64,000 bases of DNA from assembly GCF_002968295.1 (NCBI RefSeq), contig NZ_CP134399.1, forward strand, positions 4,030,001 to 4,094,000. Direction: 5' to 3'. The translations under genes and the position numbers were made by a program. Shown here in pieces: positions 27,161 through 37,454 of this stretch. Within the stretch, counting starts at the first letter, position 1; each line of letters begins with the position of its first letter. Source of the stretch: Mycobacterium sp. ITM-2016-00317 (GTDB lineage: Bacteria; Actinomycetota; Actinomycetes; Mycobacteriales; Mycobacteriaceae). Under the pieces are notes generated by a model, which searched no databases, was not told the origin of the DNA, and was given only the letters and a program-made list of their open reading frames with translations.

Positions 27161-27257
27161 ACAAGCGTCTCAGCGAAATTGAGTTTAGACGGCTGTCACA
27201 GCGTATCCCGGACCCCCGCGAGACACCCGTAAACGCAGTGGTCAGTCCGAATTGGCG

Positions 27258-28406
27258 CTACAAGCCGAGGGATTTCGCGATGATCACCTTCATGACCTCG
27301 CTGGTACCGGCATAGATCCGGGCCACCCGCGCGTCCGTGTACAGCCGGGCGATCGGATACTCCATCATGTAGCCATATCCGCCGAACAGCTGCAGACACC
27401 GATCGATCACCCGCTGCTGCATCTCGGTGCAGAACAGCTTCACCCGGGCCGCATCGGCGCCCGTCAGCTCGCCCTCGACATGCAGCGCGACCGCGCGGTC
27501 CAGCATCGCCTGGGCCGCCTCCACCTCGGTCGAGCAGGCGGCGAGCTCGAACTTGGTGTTCTGAAAAGACGCCACCGGAGTGCCGAACGCCTTGCGGCTC
27601 TGGGTGTAGTCGATCGCCGCGGCGATCGCCGAGCGGGCCTGCGCGACCGAGCCCACGGCCACGGTCAGCCTCTCCTGGGGCAGGTTGTGCCCGAGATAGC
27701 CGAACGCCTCGTCGACCTCACCGAGCACGTTGGCGGCCGGGACCCGTACGTCGACGAACGACAACTCTGCGGTGTCCTGCACCTTGCAGCCCATCTTCTC
27801 CAGCTCGCGGCCCCGGGTGAGCCCGTCCATGCCGTCCTCGACGACCAGCAGCGTGAGGCCCCTTCGGCGGTTGTCCGGGTCGGTGGAGGTCCGTGCGACG
27901 ACGATGACGAGGTCGGCCTGCATGCCGCCGGTGATGAACGTCTTGGCGCCGTTGACGACGTAGTCGTCGCCGTCACGGACCGCGGTGGTGCGCACCCCGG
28001 CGAGATCCGATCCGGTGCCGGGCTCGGTCATCGCGACCGCGGTGAGCAGCGTGCCCGCCGCCATTCCGGGGAACCACCGGTCGCGCTGTTCGGCGTTCGC
28101 GTAGTGCAGGAAGTAGGGCAGGATCACCTCGAGCTGGGTGCGCACCGTCGACAGCGTCACCAGCGCGCGAGCCGCCTCCTCCTGCAGCACCATGTTGTAC
28201 CGGTAATCGGGCTGACCGCCGCCGCCGTACTCCTCGGGGATCGCCATGCCGAGCATGCCGAGCTCACCCATCCGCGCGAACACCTCGCGCGGCATCCGGC
28301 CGCCCTTCTCCCACTGCGGATAGTGCGGCACGACCTCCTTCTCGACGAAGTCGCGGGCCAGTTCGCGAAAGGCCTCGTGGTCCTCGGTGAAAAGATCTCT
28401 GCGCAC
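27258..28406 (-). CDS. Acyl-CoA dehydrogenase
   Basis: 382 residues with both ACAD signatures: AVAMTEPGTGSDLAG in the middle and LFGGYGYMMEYPIARLYTDARV...IYAGTSEVM at the end. It oxidises acyl-CoA to 2-enoyl-CoA, passing electrons to ETF. The GTG at 28406 follows GAGGA. It is the last gene of the minus-strand beta-oxidation operon, 11 bases after the thiolase stop. Confidence 0.95.
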   Translation of the reverse strand: MRRDLFTEDHEAFRELARDFVEKEVVPHYPQWEKGGRMPREVFARMGELGMLGMAIPEEYGGGGQPDYRYNMVLQEEAARALVTLSTVRTQLEVILPYFLHYANAEQRDRWFPGMAAGTLLTAVAMTEPGTGSDLAGVRTTAVRDGDDYVVNGAKTFITGGMQADLVIVVARTSTDPDNRRRGLTLLVVEDGMDGLTRGRELEKMGCKVQDTAELSFVDVRVPAANVLGEVDEAFGYLGHNLPQERLTVAVGSVAQARSAIAAAIDYTQSRKAFGTPVASFQNTKFELAACSTEVEAAQAMLDRAVALHVEGELTGADAARVKLFCTEMQQRVIDRCLQLFGGYGYMMEYPIARLYTDARVARIYAGTSEVMKVIIAKSLGL

Positions 28407-28417
28407 CCCGGTGTCCT

Positions 28418-29562
<1,145 letters not shown>

Positions 29563-29563
<1 letters not shown>

Positions 29564-30369
29564 TACCTTCGCTCCTCAGTTCGCTCGTTCAGGGTCCATG
29601 CCCCGGTGAACTCCGGGTCCCGCTTCGCGGCGAACGCGGCGTAGGCCTCGGCCGAGTCCGCGGTCGCGAAGTTACCGGGTTGGGCGCGGGCCTCGTTGGC
29701 CAACGCCTCACGCAAGGTCGCATTGGCGCCGTCGTTGAGCAGTGCCTTGCTCTGCGCCAGCGCGAACGGTGGCCCGGCGGCCAACCGGCTCGCCAGCTCG
29801 CCGACGAAGGCGTCGATCTCGTCGGCGGGCGTGACCCAGGTGACCAGACCGAGCGCATGGGCTTCGTCGGCGCCGATCATGTCGGCCAGCAGCACAAGGC
29901 GTTTGGCCTGTTGCAGGCCGACGATCTTGGGCAACAGCCAGGAACCGCCGAGGTCGACCGACAACCCGCGCTTGGAGAAGATCTGGCAGAACCGGGATCC
30001 CGGGGTGGCGACCACCAGGTCGCAGCCCAGTGCCAGGTTCCAGCCCGCCCCGACCGCAACGCCGTCGACCTTCGCGATCGTCGGTATCGCGAGTTCGTGC
30101 AGGGCCAGGGCCACGTCGGTGAGCCGGTCCAGCTTGTAGCGCGGATGGATCTGTTCACCGGTGCCGATGTCGGCGCCCGAGCAGAACGCGCCGCCGGCGC
30201 CGGTCAGTACCAGCGCCCGGATCTCGTTGTCGCGCTTGAGCCGGCGCAGCGCGTCGGCGAGTTCCACCCACAGTCGCGCATCGAGCGCGTTGCGCCGCTC
30301 GGGACGGTTCAGGGTCAGCGTCCGCACACCGTCGCGGTCCGCCGACAGCAGTGTCTGCTCCTCAGCCAC
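29563..30369 (-). CDS. Enoyl-CoA hydratase/isomerase family protein
   Basis: 268 residues with crotonase-fold features: LNRPERRNAL, the oxyanion-hole region GGAFCSGADIG and the VDGVAVGAGWNLALGCDLVVA segment. The GTG at 30369 was chosen because it overlaps the CoA-transferase stop; a longer in-frame start at 30390 would lie in that gene. It probably hydrates the 2-enoyl-CoA made by the acyl-CoA dehydrogenases of this operon. Confidence 0.93.
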
Positions 30370-31592
30370 GGTAGGCCGGCCCGATCGCACCGTCGATCCG
30401 CAGCTGCACCAGATCGTCTGCAGTGAAGCCCAATTCGGTGAGCACTGCGTCGGTGTGCTCGCCGAGGCCGGGGATCGCGCCCATCGGCTGCTCGAAATCG
30501 CTGATCACCGGCGGCGGACGCAGCGCCTGGATGTCGCCCTTCGGTGTCGCGACGGTGCGCCACCGGTCGCGGGCCGCCAGGTGCGGATGTGCCACGACCT
30601 CGCTGGGCTTGTTGTAGCGCGAGTTGCCGATCCCGGCGGCGTCGGCCTTCTTCTGGATCTCGGCGAGGTCGTGTCGAGCGCACCAGGCGCCGATCGCCTC
30701 CTCGAGGACCTCGCGGTGCGCGCACCGGTCGGAATTCGTCGCGAACCGGGGATCCTCGGCCAGGTCGGGCCGGTCGATGATCTCCCGGGCGACCCGTTGC
30801 CACTCCCGGTCGTTGGTGGTGCCGAGCACCACGGTCTGGCCGTCCCGTGTCGGGAACGCGCCGTAGGGTGCCACCGCCGGGGAGCCGACACCGAGGGGCT
30901 CCTGGTCGATACCCGAATGCTGGGTGTAGGTCAGCGCGTAGCCCATCACGTCGGTCATCACGTCGAACAGGCTCAACTCCACCGACGGTGTGGGACCGTT
31001 TCGGGCCGGCGCGGCCGTACAGCACGGCCAGGATGGAGATGGCCGCGTACAGCCCCGAGGTGAAGTCGGCCACCGCGGGACCGGGTTTGGCGGGCATGCC
31101 CGGGTAACCGGTGATCGCACAGGATCCCGATTCTGCCTGCACCAGCAGGTCGTAGGCCCGTTTGTGCGAGATCGGCCCGCCCGGGCCGTAGCCGTCGATC
31201 TCCACCGGGATCACCTGGGGGTGCCGCTCGGCGAGGTCGGCCGCGGACAGGCCCAGCCGCGCCGTCGCACCGGGGGCCAGATTGGACACGAACGCATCGG
31301 CACGGTCCAGCAGACGATGCAGGACATCCAGTCCCGCAGCGGTTTTCGTGTTCAGGGTAACCGATTCCTTGCCGCGGTTGGCCCACACGAAGTGCGCGGC
31401 CAGGCCGCCGGGACCATTGACGACGTCGTCGTAGGCGCGGGCGAAGTCGCCGCCCTGGGGGTTCTCCACCTTGATCACGCGGGCGCCGAAATCGGCCAGC
31501 ACCCGGGTGCACATCGGAGCGGCCACGGCCTGTTCCATCGCGACGACGGTGACGCCGGCCAGCGGGCCGGCACCGGTCTGAGAACTGCTCAC
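30362..31592 (-). pseudogene. CaiB/BaiF CoA-transferase, frameshifted
   Basis: About 409 residues if restored. The N-terminal part (AGVTVVAMEQAVAAPMCTRVLADFGARVIKVENP...) and the catalytic Asp (VADFTSG) run in one frame; VELSLFDVMTDV to the end runs in another. One extra C in a run near 31003-31005 accounts for the break: removing it gives LYGRAGRNGPTPSVEL. The family moves CoA between carboxylic acids. It lies 4 bases after the SDR and overlaps the enoyl-CoA hydratase start. Otherwise the sequence is undamaged, so a sequencing error is possible. Confidence 0.85.
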
Positions 31593-31596
31593 GCGT

Positions 31597-32394
31597 TCAC
31601 ATAACCATGCCGCCGTCGACCGGCAGCACCTGCCCGGTGACGTAGGACGCCGCATCGGAGGCCATGAAGACGAAGGCGCCGGCGATCTCCGCGGGCTCGG
31701 CCCACCGCCTCATCGGGATGCGGTTCATCATGTTGGCCGCGAACTTCTCGTTCGTGCGGATGGTCTCGGTCATCGGCGTCGCCGCAAGCGGGGCCAGCGC
31801 GTTGACGGTGATGGCCTTGGTCGCGAGCTCGCGGGCCAGCGATTTGGTGAAGCCGATGATGCTCGCCTTGGCGGCCGAGTAGTTGACCTGGCCGAGGGTG
31901 CCGGTCAAGCCGGCCGCCGAGGTGACGTTGACGATCCGGCCCGTGCCGTCGGTCGGGATGTAGGGCAGCGCCGCCTGTGTGACGTTGAAGGCGCCCATCA
32001 CGTGGACGTCGAACAGCAGCCGGAACGACTCCTGCGTGGTCTTCTCGAACATCGCGGGCCTGGTGACCCCCGCGTTGTTGACGACGATGTGCAGGGCGCC
32101 GTCGGTCAGCGCCGCAGCCTGCGCGGCGGCCGCGTCGGCGGAGTCGCGGTCCGACACGTCGAGCGCAGCAGCCTCGGCCCGACCACCGGTAGCCGAGATC
32201 CGTTGGGCCACCGCGGCGGCCGCGTCCTTGTCGAGGTCGGTCACCAGGACCGCGGCGCCTGCGTCGGCCAGCGCCGTCGCGACAGCCGACCCGATGCCGC
32301 CCGCCGCTCCGGTCACCAATGCCGAGCGACCGCTCAGATCGAAGTACCGGCGGGGCTGGACCGCAGCGACCGGGGGGGAGGATTCAGCCACCAT
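31597..32394 (-). CDS. Short-chain dehydrogenase/reductase (FabG-like)
   Basis: 265 residues. Seen: TGAAGGIG near residue 29, NNAG (VVNNAGVT), the active-site Ser in VTSAAG and YSAAK. A 20-residue N-terminal extension precedes the fold. Probably the 3-hydroxyacyl-CoA dehydrogenase step of the operon. The ATG overlaps the TGA of the upstream acyl-CoA dehydrogenase (TGATG). Confidence 0.93.
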   Translation of the reverse strand: MVAESSPPVAAVQPRRYFDLSGRSALVTGAAGGIGSAVATALADAGAAVLVTDLDKDAAAAVAQRISATGGRAEAAALDVSDRDSADAAAAQAAALTDGALHIVVNNAGVTRPAMFEKTTQESFRLLFDVHVMGAFNVTQAALPYIPTDGTGRIVNVTSAAGLTGTLGQVNYSAAKASIIGFTKSLARELATKAITVNALAPLAATPMTETIRTNEKFAANMMNRIPMRRWAEPAEIAGAFVFMASDAASYVTGQVLPVDGGMVM

Positions 32395-33572
32395 CAGTAG
32401 CTCCTCGGCAGCCCGAGCACGTGCTCGCCGAGGAAGTTGAGGATCATCTCCTGGCTCACCGGTGCGATCTTCATCAGGCGTGACTCACGGAAGTAGCGCG
32501 ACACGTGGTACTCCTCGGAATAGCCCATTCCGCCGTGCAGTTGCAGCGCCCGGTCGGCAGCGCCGAAGCCGGCGTCGGCGCACAGGTACTTGGCCGTGTT
32601 GGCTTCCCGCCCACAGGGTTTGCCGTTGTCGTAAAGCCAGGTGGCTTTGCGCAGCACCAGTTCGGCCGCGTCGAGGCGGGCCAACGAGTCCGCCAGCGGG
32701 AACTGCAGGCCCTGGTTCATCCCGATGGGACGGTTGAACACCACGCGTTCGTTGCCGTACTTGACGGCCTTCTCCAGCGCGACCCGCCCGATGCCCAGGG
32801 CTTCGGCCGCGATGAGCATGCGTTCCGGGTTGAGGCCGTCGAGGATGTACTTGAAGCCCTTGCCCTCGTCGCCGACCCGGTCTTCGACCGGCACCATCAG
32901 GTCGTCGATGAACAGCTCGTTGGAACTCACCGCGTTGCGGCCCATCTTGTTGATGGGCCGGATGTCGACGTGGTCACGGTCGAGATCGGTGAGGAACAGC
33001 GTCATGCCGTCGGTCTTCTTGGTGACCTCGTCGTACGGCGTCGTGCGGGTCAGCAGCAGGATCTTCTCGGATTCCAGGGCCTTGGAGATCCAGACCTTGC
33101 GGCCGTTGACCCGGTAGTGATCGCCCTCGCGCTTGGCCGTCGTGGTGATGCGCGAGGTGTCCAGTCCCGCACCAGGTTCGGTGACCCCGAAGCACACGTG
33201 CAGCCCGCCGTCGACGATCCTGGGCAGCGTGCGGGCCTTGAGTTCGTCGGAGCCGTGCTTGACCACGGGCTGCATGCCGAAGATCGACAGATGGATGGCA
33301 CTGGCGCCGTTCATCGCCGCGCCCGAGCGCGACACCTCTTCCAGGAGCAGGGTCGCCTCGGTGATGCCCAGACCGTGGCCGCCGTACTCCTCGGGGATGG
33401 TCATGCCCAGCCAGCCGCCCTTGGCGATGGCGTCGTAGAACTCCTGGGGGAACTCGTGGGCCTGGTCCTTCTCCATCCAGTAGTGGTCGTCGAACCTGCC
33501 CGCCAGTTCGGCCACCGATTTGCGGATGAGTTCCTGGTCTTCGGTCAGCTCGAAGCTCATACCACCCGGCAT
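32394..33572 (-). CDS. Acyl-CoA dehydrogenase
   Basis: 392 residues. ACAD signatures: CFGVTEPGAGLDTS and LHGGMGYSEEYHVSRYFRESRLMKIAPVSQEM. The ATG at 33572 follows GAGGAGAG; an internal ATG (33560) is also possible. It is the first gene of the minus-strand beta-oxidation operon that runs to 27258. A repeat hairpin separates it from the amidohydrolase gene upstream. Confidence 0.95.
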   Translation of the reverse strand: MPGGMSFELTEDQELIRKSVAELAGRFDDHYWMEKDQAHEFPQEFYDAIAKGGWLGMTIPEEYGGHGLGITEATLLLEEVSRSGAAMNGASAIHLSIFGMQPVVKHGSDELKARTLPRIVDGGLHVCFGVTEPGAGLDTSRITTTAKREGDHYRVNGRKVWISKALESEKILLLTRTTPYDEVTKKTDGMTLFLTDLDRDHVDIRPINKMGRNAVSSNELFIDDLMVPVEDRVGDEGKGFKYILDGLNPERMLIAAEALGIGRVALEKAVKYGNERVVFNRPIGMNQGLQFPLADSLARLDAAELVLRKATWLYDNGKPCGREANTAKYLCADAGFGAADRALQLHGGMGYSEEYHVSRYFRESRLMKIAPVSQEMILNFLGEHVLGLPRSY

Positions 33573-33598
33573 AGCTGTCTCTCCTCGATCACGTGTTC

Positions 33599-33659
33599 GC
33601 CGAAATCGCATTCCACGCGGCCGTTGCCCGGGTTTTCCCGCGTGGAATGCAATTTCGGC
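33599..33659. terminator. Inverted repeat after amidohydrolase gene
   Basis: Arms GCCGAAATCGCATTCCACGC and GCGTGGAATGCAATTTCGGC pair almost fully; the loop is about 20 bases. Close copy of the element at 9384-9445. It lies 13 bases after the stop of the amidohydrolase gene, so it probably ends that transcript. Confidence 0.55.
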
Positions 33660-33672
33660 GGAAGGGTTTTCG

Positions 33673-34968
33673 TCAGTCGGTGTTGCCGCTCATCTCCTTG
33701 GCGCGAGCGGCGAAGTCGGCGAACGTGGCACCCGTCTTCTCTTTGTTCGACAGCGCCTGGATGGAGACGTCGTGACCTTCGGCGGCCTTGCGCAGCGCGC
33801 CGACGGTGGCCTGCTCCTTGGCGATGTGGGTGAACGGGTCCCAGTGATACCAGCGCATCGCGTTCTCGAAGGTCATCTTGTTGATCTCGTCGTCGGGCAC
33901 GTCGTTGGCCTTGAGCACTTCGTCAAGCTGCTCGGGGGCCCCGGGCCACATCGAATCGCTGTGCGGGTAGTCGGCTTCCCAGCAGATGTTGTCGACCCCG
34001 ATCTGATGCCGGGTGGCCACCCCCACCGGGTCGGCGATGAAACAGGTCAGGAAGTGCTCCCGGAACACCTCGCTGGGCAGCTTGCCCTTGAAATCCTGCC
34101 CAGTCCACGTCGAGTGCATCTCATAGGTGCGATCGACGCGCTCGAGGAAGTACGGGATCCACCCGGTGCCGCCCTCAGACAGGGCGATCTTCAGATCCGG
34201 GTACTCCTTGATCGGGCGCGACCACAACAGATCCGCCGCGGCCTGCACGATGTTCATCGGCTGCAGCGTGATCATCACATCCATCGGCGCATCCGGTGCG
34301 GTGATCGCCAGCCGACCCGAGGACCCGATATGCACGTTGAGGACCGTGTCGGTGTCGACCAACGCATCCCACATCGGCTTCCAATGCTCGAAATCATGGA
34401 AACTTGGATAACCCATCGCCGACGGGTTCTCCGAGAAGGTCAGCGAGTGCACCCCGCGCGCGGCGTTGCGCCGAATCTCATCCGCACACGCCTGCGGGTC
34501 CCAGATCACCGGCAACGTCATCGGAATGAACCGCGCCGGATAGGCGCCGCACCACTCCTCGACATGCCAGTCGTTGTAGGCCTGTACCAGTGCCAGCGAG
34601 AAGTCGGGATCCTCCGTCGCGAACAACCGTCCCGCAAAACCCGGGAACGACGGAAAGCACATCGAACCGAGGATGCCGCCGGCGTTCATGTCCTTCACAC
34701 GCTCGTCGACCTTCCAGCACCCGGGCCGGATCTCGTCCAGACCCTGGGGCTCCAGCCCGTACTCCTCCTTGGGCCTGCCCGCCACCGCGTTGAGCGCGAC
34801 ATTCGGGATCACCACGTCACGGAACTGCCAGGTGTCCGAACCGTCCGGGTTGTGCACCAACCGGGGCGCCTCATCCAGGTACTTCTTCGGCAGATGATTC
34901 TTGAACATATCCGGCGGCTCAACGATGTGATCGTCCACGCTGATCAAAATCATGTCGTCTTTGTGCAC
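33673..34968 (-). CDS. Amidohydrolase_2 family metal-dependent hydrolase
   Basis: 431 residues. TIM-barrel amidohydrolase of the decarboxylase/hydrolase type: N-terminal ILISVDDHIVEPPDMF, HIGSSG in the middle, and NICWEADYPHSDSMWP with a metal-binding Asp. The GTG at 34968 was chosen because GGAAGGAG precedes it by 7 bases. Divergent from the CMD/Rieske operon, and a palindrome at 35048-35064 lies 80 bases upstream. It resembles the protein at 60117-61310; both may act on ring-cleavage or decarboxylation steps. Confidence 0.9.
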   Translation of the reverse strand: MHKDDMILISVDDHIVEPPDMFKNHLPKKYLDEAPRLVHNPDGSDTWQFRDVVIPNVALNAVAGRPKEEYGLEPQGLDEIRPGCWKVDERVKDMNAGGILGSMCFPSFPGFAGRLFATEDPDFSLALVQAYNDWHVEEWCGAYPARFIPMTLPVIWDPQACADEIRRNAARGVHSLTFSENPSAMGYPSFHDFEHWKPMWDALVDTDTVLNVHIGSSGRLAITAPDAPMDVMITLQPMNIVQAAADLLWSRPIKEYPDLKIALSEGGTGWIPYFLERVDRTYEMHSTWTGQDFKGKLPSEVFREHFLTCFIADPVGVATRHQIGVDNICWEADYPHSDSMWPGAPEQLDEVLKANDVPDDEINKMTFENAMRWYHWDPFTHIAKEQATVGALRKAAEGHDVSIQALSNKEKTGATFADFAARAKEMSGNTD

Positions 34969-35047
34969 GACGGCGCTCCTTCCGTCCGGGGCTTCCACCC
35001 GCGGACATACGGTCTCGGCCTTTTGTTCTCCTTCCAAGGAAACTAGC

Positions 35048-35064
35048 TTCTCCGTCAGTGAGAA
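35048..35064. promoter_or_regulatory. Everted repeat TTCTC-N7-GAGAA
   Basis: TTCTCCGTCAGTGAGAA, 80 bases upstream of the amidohydrolase start. The same arrangement occurs at 42950-42966 (before a P450) and, with one mismatch, at 52377-52393. The half-site GAGAA is shared with the GAGAA-N5-TTCTC sites. Confidence 0.5.
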
Positions 35065-35196
35065 TCAACGTCCGTCAGCCACATCGACGCTGGCAGGCGG
35101 CAGCACTCCGACCTCCGGGCCGAACGCGGCCGTCGGCGCCTCCGACCTGGATCGTTGACGTCAGACGGCAAAAGTGGAAATCTACTGTCGAAATAT

Positions 35197-35211
35197 GAGA
35201 ACCTGATTCTC
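35197..35211. promoter_or_regulatory. Inverted-repeat operator GAGAA-N5-TTCTC
   Basis: TGAGAACCTGATTCTCA, a near-perfect palindrome 21 bases before the GTG of the CMD gene, upstream of its AGAGGAG ribosome site. It matches 4391-4405 at 14 of 15 bases. It should control the third Rieske operon. Confidence 0.65.
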
Positions 35212-35232
35212 ATGCGCGAGAGGAGTCTGCCG

Positions 35233-35763
35233 GTGCGAGTGTCCCCGCTTCCTGCCGACCAGTGGGACGGTGTCGCCGAGGAGGCGCTGCGCGGCGTGAT
35301 TCCGGCCGCGATGCGCACCCCGGAATCGGCGGGCAACCTGGTCGGCACGCTGTTGCGCCACCCCAAGCTCGCCAGGTCGTTCCTGCGCTACAACTTCTAC
35401 CTGCTCTACGGCGCGACGCTGCCCGAGCGCCTCCGGGAACTCGTCGTGCTGCGCGTCGCCTGCCTGACCGAGTGCGAGTACGAGTGGCGCCATCACGTGG
35501 CGATGGGCCGTGAGGCCGGACTGACCGACGAGGTGATCGCCGGCATCGAACGCGGCGAAGCCGTCGACGACTTCGACCGCGCGGCGTTGAGCGCCGTGGA
35601 CGAACTACACCGCGACTCAGTCGTGTCCGAGCCCACCTGGACCGCACTGTCGGCACATCTCGACGAGCGTCAGCTGATGGACCTCGTCTTCACGATCGGC
35701 TGCTATGGCTCACTGGCCATGGCAATCAACACCTTTGGCGTACAACCCGACCAGGAGAGGTAA
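35233..35763 (+). CDS. Carboxymuconolactone decarboxylase (CMD/AhpD-like) family protein
   Basis: 176 residues. Same layout as 4460-5005: ESAGNLVGTLLRHPKL, LPERLRELVVLR, CEYEWRHHVAMGREAGLTDEVI and LMDLVFTIGCYGSLAMAIN. One Cys of the AhpD CxxC is kept (CEYEW) and the second is Trp, so peroxidase chemistry is unlikely. The GTG at 35233 was chosen because AGAGGAG precedes it by 7 bases; the ATG at 35212 touches the operator. First gene of the third Rieske operon, 7 bases before the Rieske gene. Confidence 0.87.
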   Translation: MRVSPLPADQWDGVAEEALRGVIPAAMRTPESAGNLVGTLLRHPKLARSFLRYNFYLLYGATLPERLRELVVLRVACLTECEYEWRHHVAMGREAGLTDEVIAGIERGEAVDDFDRAALSAVDELHRDSVVSEPTWTALSAHLDERQLMDLVFTIGCYGSLAMAINTFGVQPDQER

Positions 35764-35770
35764 CAATTCC

Positions 35771-37105
35771 ATGGCACATTTCCCGAAGCCATCCGCCGGC
35801 AGTTGGACAGAGAACTGGCCGGAGCTCGGCACCGCTCCGGTCGACTACACCGACTCGATCGATCCCGAGCAGTGGAAACTGGAGCAGCAGGCCATCTTCC
35901 GCAAGCTCTGGCTGCACGTCGGACGGGTGGAACGGCTCCCGAAGGCCGGCAGCTACTTCACCCGCGAGATGCCGTCCGTCGGCCCCGGCACCTCGATCAT
36001 CATCAACAAGGACAAGGACGGCGTCGTCCGCGCCTTCTACAACCTGTGCCGGCACCGCGGTAACAAACTGGTCTGGAACGACTATCCCGGCGAGGAGGTT
36101 TCGGGCTCCTGCAGGCAGTTCACCTGCAAGTACCACGCCTGGCGGTACGCCCTCAACGGTGACCTGACGTTCATCCAGCAGGAGGACGAGTTCTTCGACG
36201 TCGACAAGGCCGACTACCCGCTCAAGCCCGTGCGCTGCGAGATCTGGGAAGGCTTCATCTTCGTCAACTTCGACGACGACGCCGAGCCGCTGGAGGACTA
36301 CCTCGGCGAGTTCGGACAGGGCCTCAAGGGCTACCCGTTCCATGAGATGACCGAGGTATACAGCTACCGGTCCGAGATCAAGGCGAACTGGAAGCTGTTC
36401 ATCGACGCGTTCGTCGAGTTCTACCACGCGCCGATCCTGCACATGAAGCAGGCGACTGCCGAAGAGGCGGCCAAGCTCGCCAAGATCGGCTTCGAGGCGC
36501 TGCACTACGACATCAAGGATCAGCACTCGATGATCTCGTCCTGGGGCGGCATGAGCCCGCCCAAGGACCTCAGCATGGTCAAGCCCATCGAGCGCATCCT
36601 GCACAGCGGCCTGTTCGGCCCGTGGGACCGGCCCGACATCAAGGGCATCCTGCCCGACGAACTGCCGCCCGCCGTGAACCCGGCCCGCCAGAAGACCTGG
36701 GGCCAGGACTCGTTCGAGTTCTTCCCGAACTTCACGCTGCTGCTGTGGGTTCCGGGCTGGTACCTGACCTACAACTACTGGCCCACCGGTGTGGACAGCC
36801 ACATCTTCGAAGCCAATCTGTACTTCGTGCCCCCGAAGAACACCCGGCAGCGCCTCTCCCAGGAACTGGCCGCCGTGACGTTCAAGGAGTACGCACTGCA
36901 GGACGCGAATACCCTTGAGGCCACGCAGACCCAGATCGGGACCCGGGCGGTCACCGAGTTCCCCCTGTGCGACCAGGAGATCCTGCTGCGTCACCTGCAC
37001 CACACCGCCCACAAGTACGTCGACAAGTACAAGCTGGAGCAGGCCGCCAAGGCCGCCACCAACGGATCGGCCGTCGAGAACGAGAAGGAGGGGGCACATG
37101 TCTGA
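35771..37105 (+). CDS. Rieske non-heme iron oxygenase, alpha subunit (copy 3)
   Basis: 444 residues. Rieske ligands C93-x-H95 and C119-x2-H122; catalytic-iron region DAFVEFYHAPILH. The N terminus has the shared PKPSAGSWTE...LGTAPV block. It has a longer C-terminal tail than copies 1 and 2 (EQAAKAATNGSAVENEKEG). AGGAGAGG precedes the ATG. Its last codons overlap the start of small protein C by 8 bases. No reductase is encoded in this operon. Confidence 0.95.
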   Translation: MAHFPKPSAGSWTENWPELGTAPVDYTDSIDPEQWKLEQQAIFRKLWLHVGRVERLPKAGSYFTREMPSVGPGTSIIINKDKDGVVRAFYNLCRHRGNKLVWNDYPGEEVSGSCRQFTCKYHAWRYALNGDLTFIQQEDEFFDVDKADYPLKPVRCEIWEGFIFVNFDDDAEPLEDYLGEFGQGLKGYPFHEMTEVYSYRSEIKANWKLFIDAFVEFYHAPILHMKQATAEEAAKLAKIGFEALHYDIKDQHSMISSWGGMSPPKDLSMVKPIERILHSGLFGPWDRPDIKGILPDELPPAVNPARQKTWGQDSFEFFPNFTLLLWVPGWYLTYNYWPTGVDSHIFEANLYFVPPKNTRQRLSQELAAVTFKEYALQDANTLEATQTQIGTRAVTEFPLCDQEILLRHLHHTAHKYVDKYKLEQAAKAATNGSAVENEKEGAHV

Positions 37106-37451
37106 GAACAACGGGAGCACCGAACGGCTGCTGCCGGAGGAGTTCGCAGATCTGGAGCGGTTCGCCGACTGGATTCTGGCGACCGAGCCGGAGCGCTACG
37201 CGAAGCGGTTGGCCTCGACGATGGAGGAGATGCAGGACCTCTACGACGTCGGGATGACGCGCCTGGAGGACGTGATGGTCTACCTCGACGCCCGGTTCCC
37301 GCTGCACGACATGCCCGATGACGCCAAGCGGCTCATGCACCTGATGCAGTCGGTCGTGATGGTCTCGTTCCCCGTCGAGGTGTGGAAGCAGCCGCGCGTG
37401 CTCGACAGCGGCGCCGCCTGGGTCGAGATCATCAGGGAGCCGGTGGTTTAG
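37098..37451 (+). CDS. Small helical protein paired with Rieske oxygenase (copy C)
   Basis: 117 residues, third copy of the unnamed family. It shares FADLERFADWILATEPERYAKRL, STMEEMQDLYDV, LHDMPDDAKRLMHLM and VSFPVEVWKQPRVLDSGA. It differs more in the middle: the CDKF block is LDARF and the Cys is lost, so that Cys is not essential. ATG overlaps the Rieske stop by 8 bases, the tightest of the three couplings. Confidence 0.85.
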   Translation: MSENNGSTERLLPEEFADLERFADWILATEPERYAKRLASTMEEMQDLYDVGMTRLEDVMVYLDARFPLHDMPDDAKRLMHLMQSVVMVSFPVEVWKQPRVLDSGAAWVEIIREPVV

Positions 37452-37454
37452 CCC

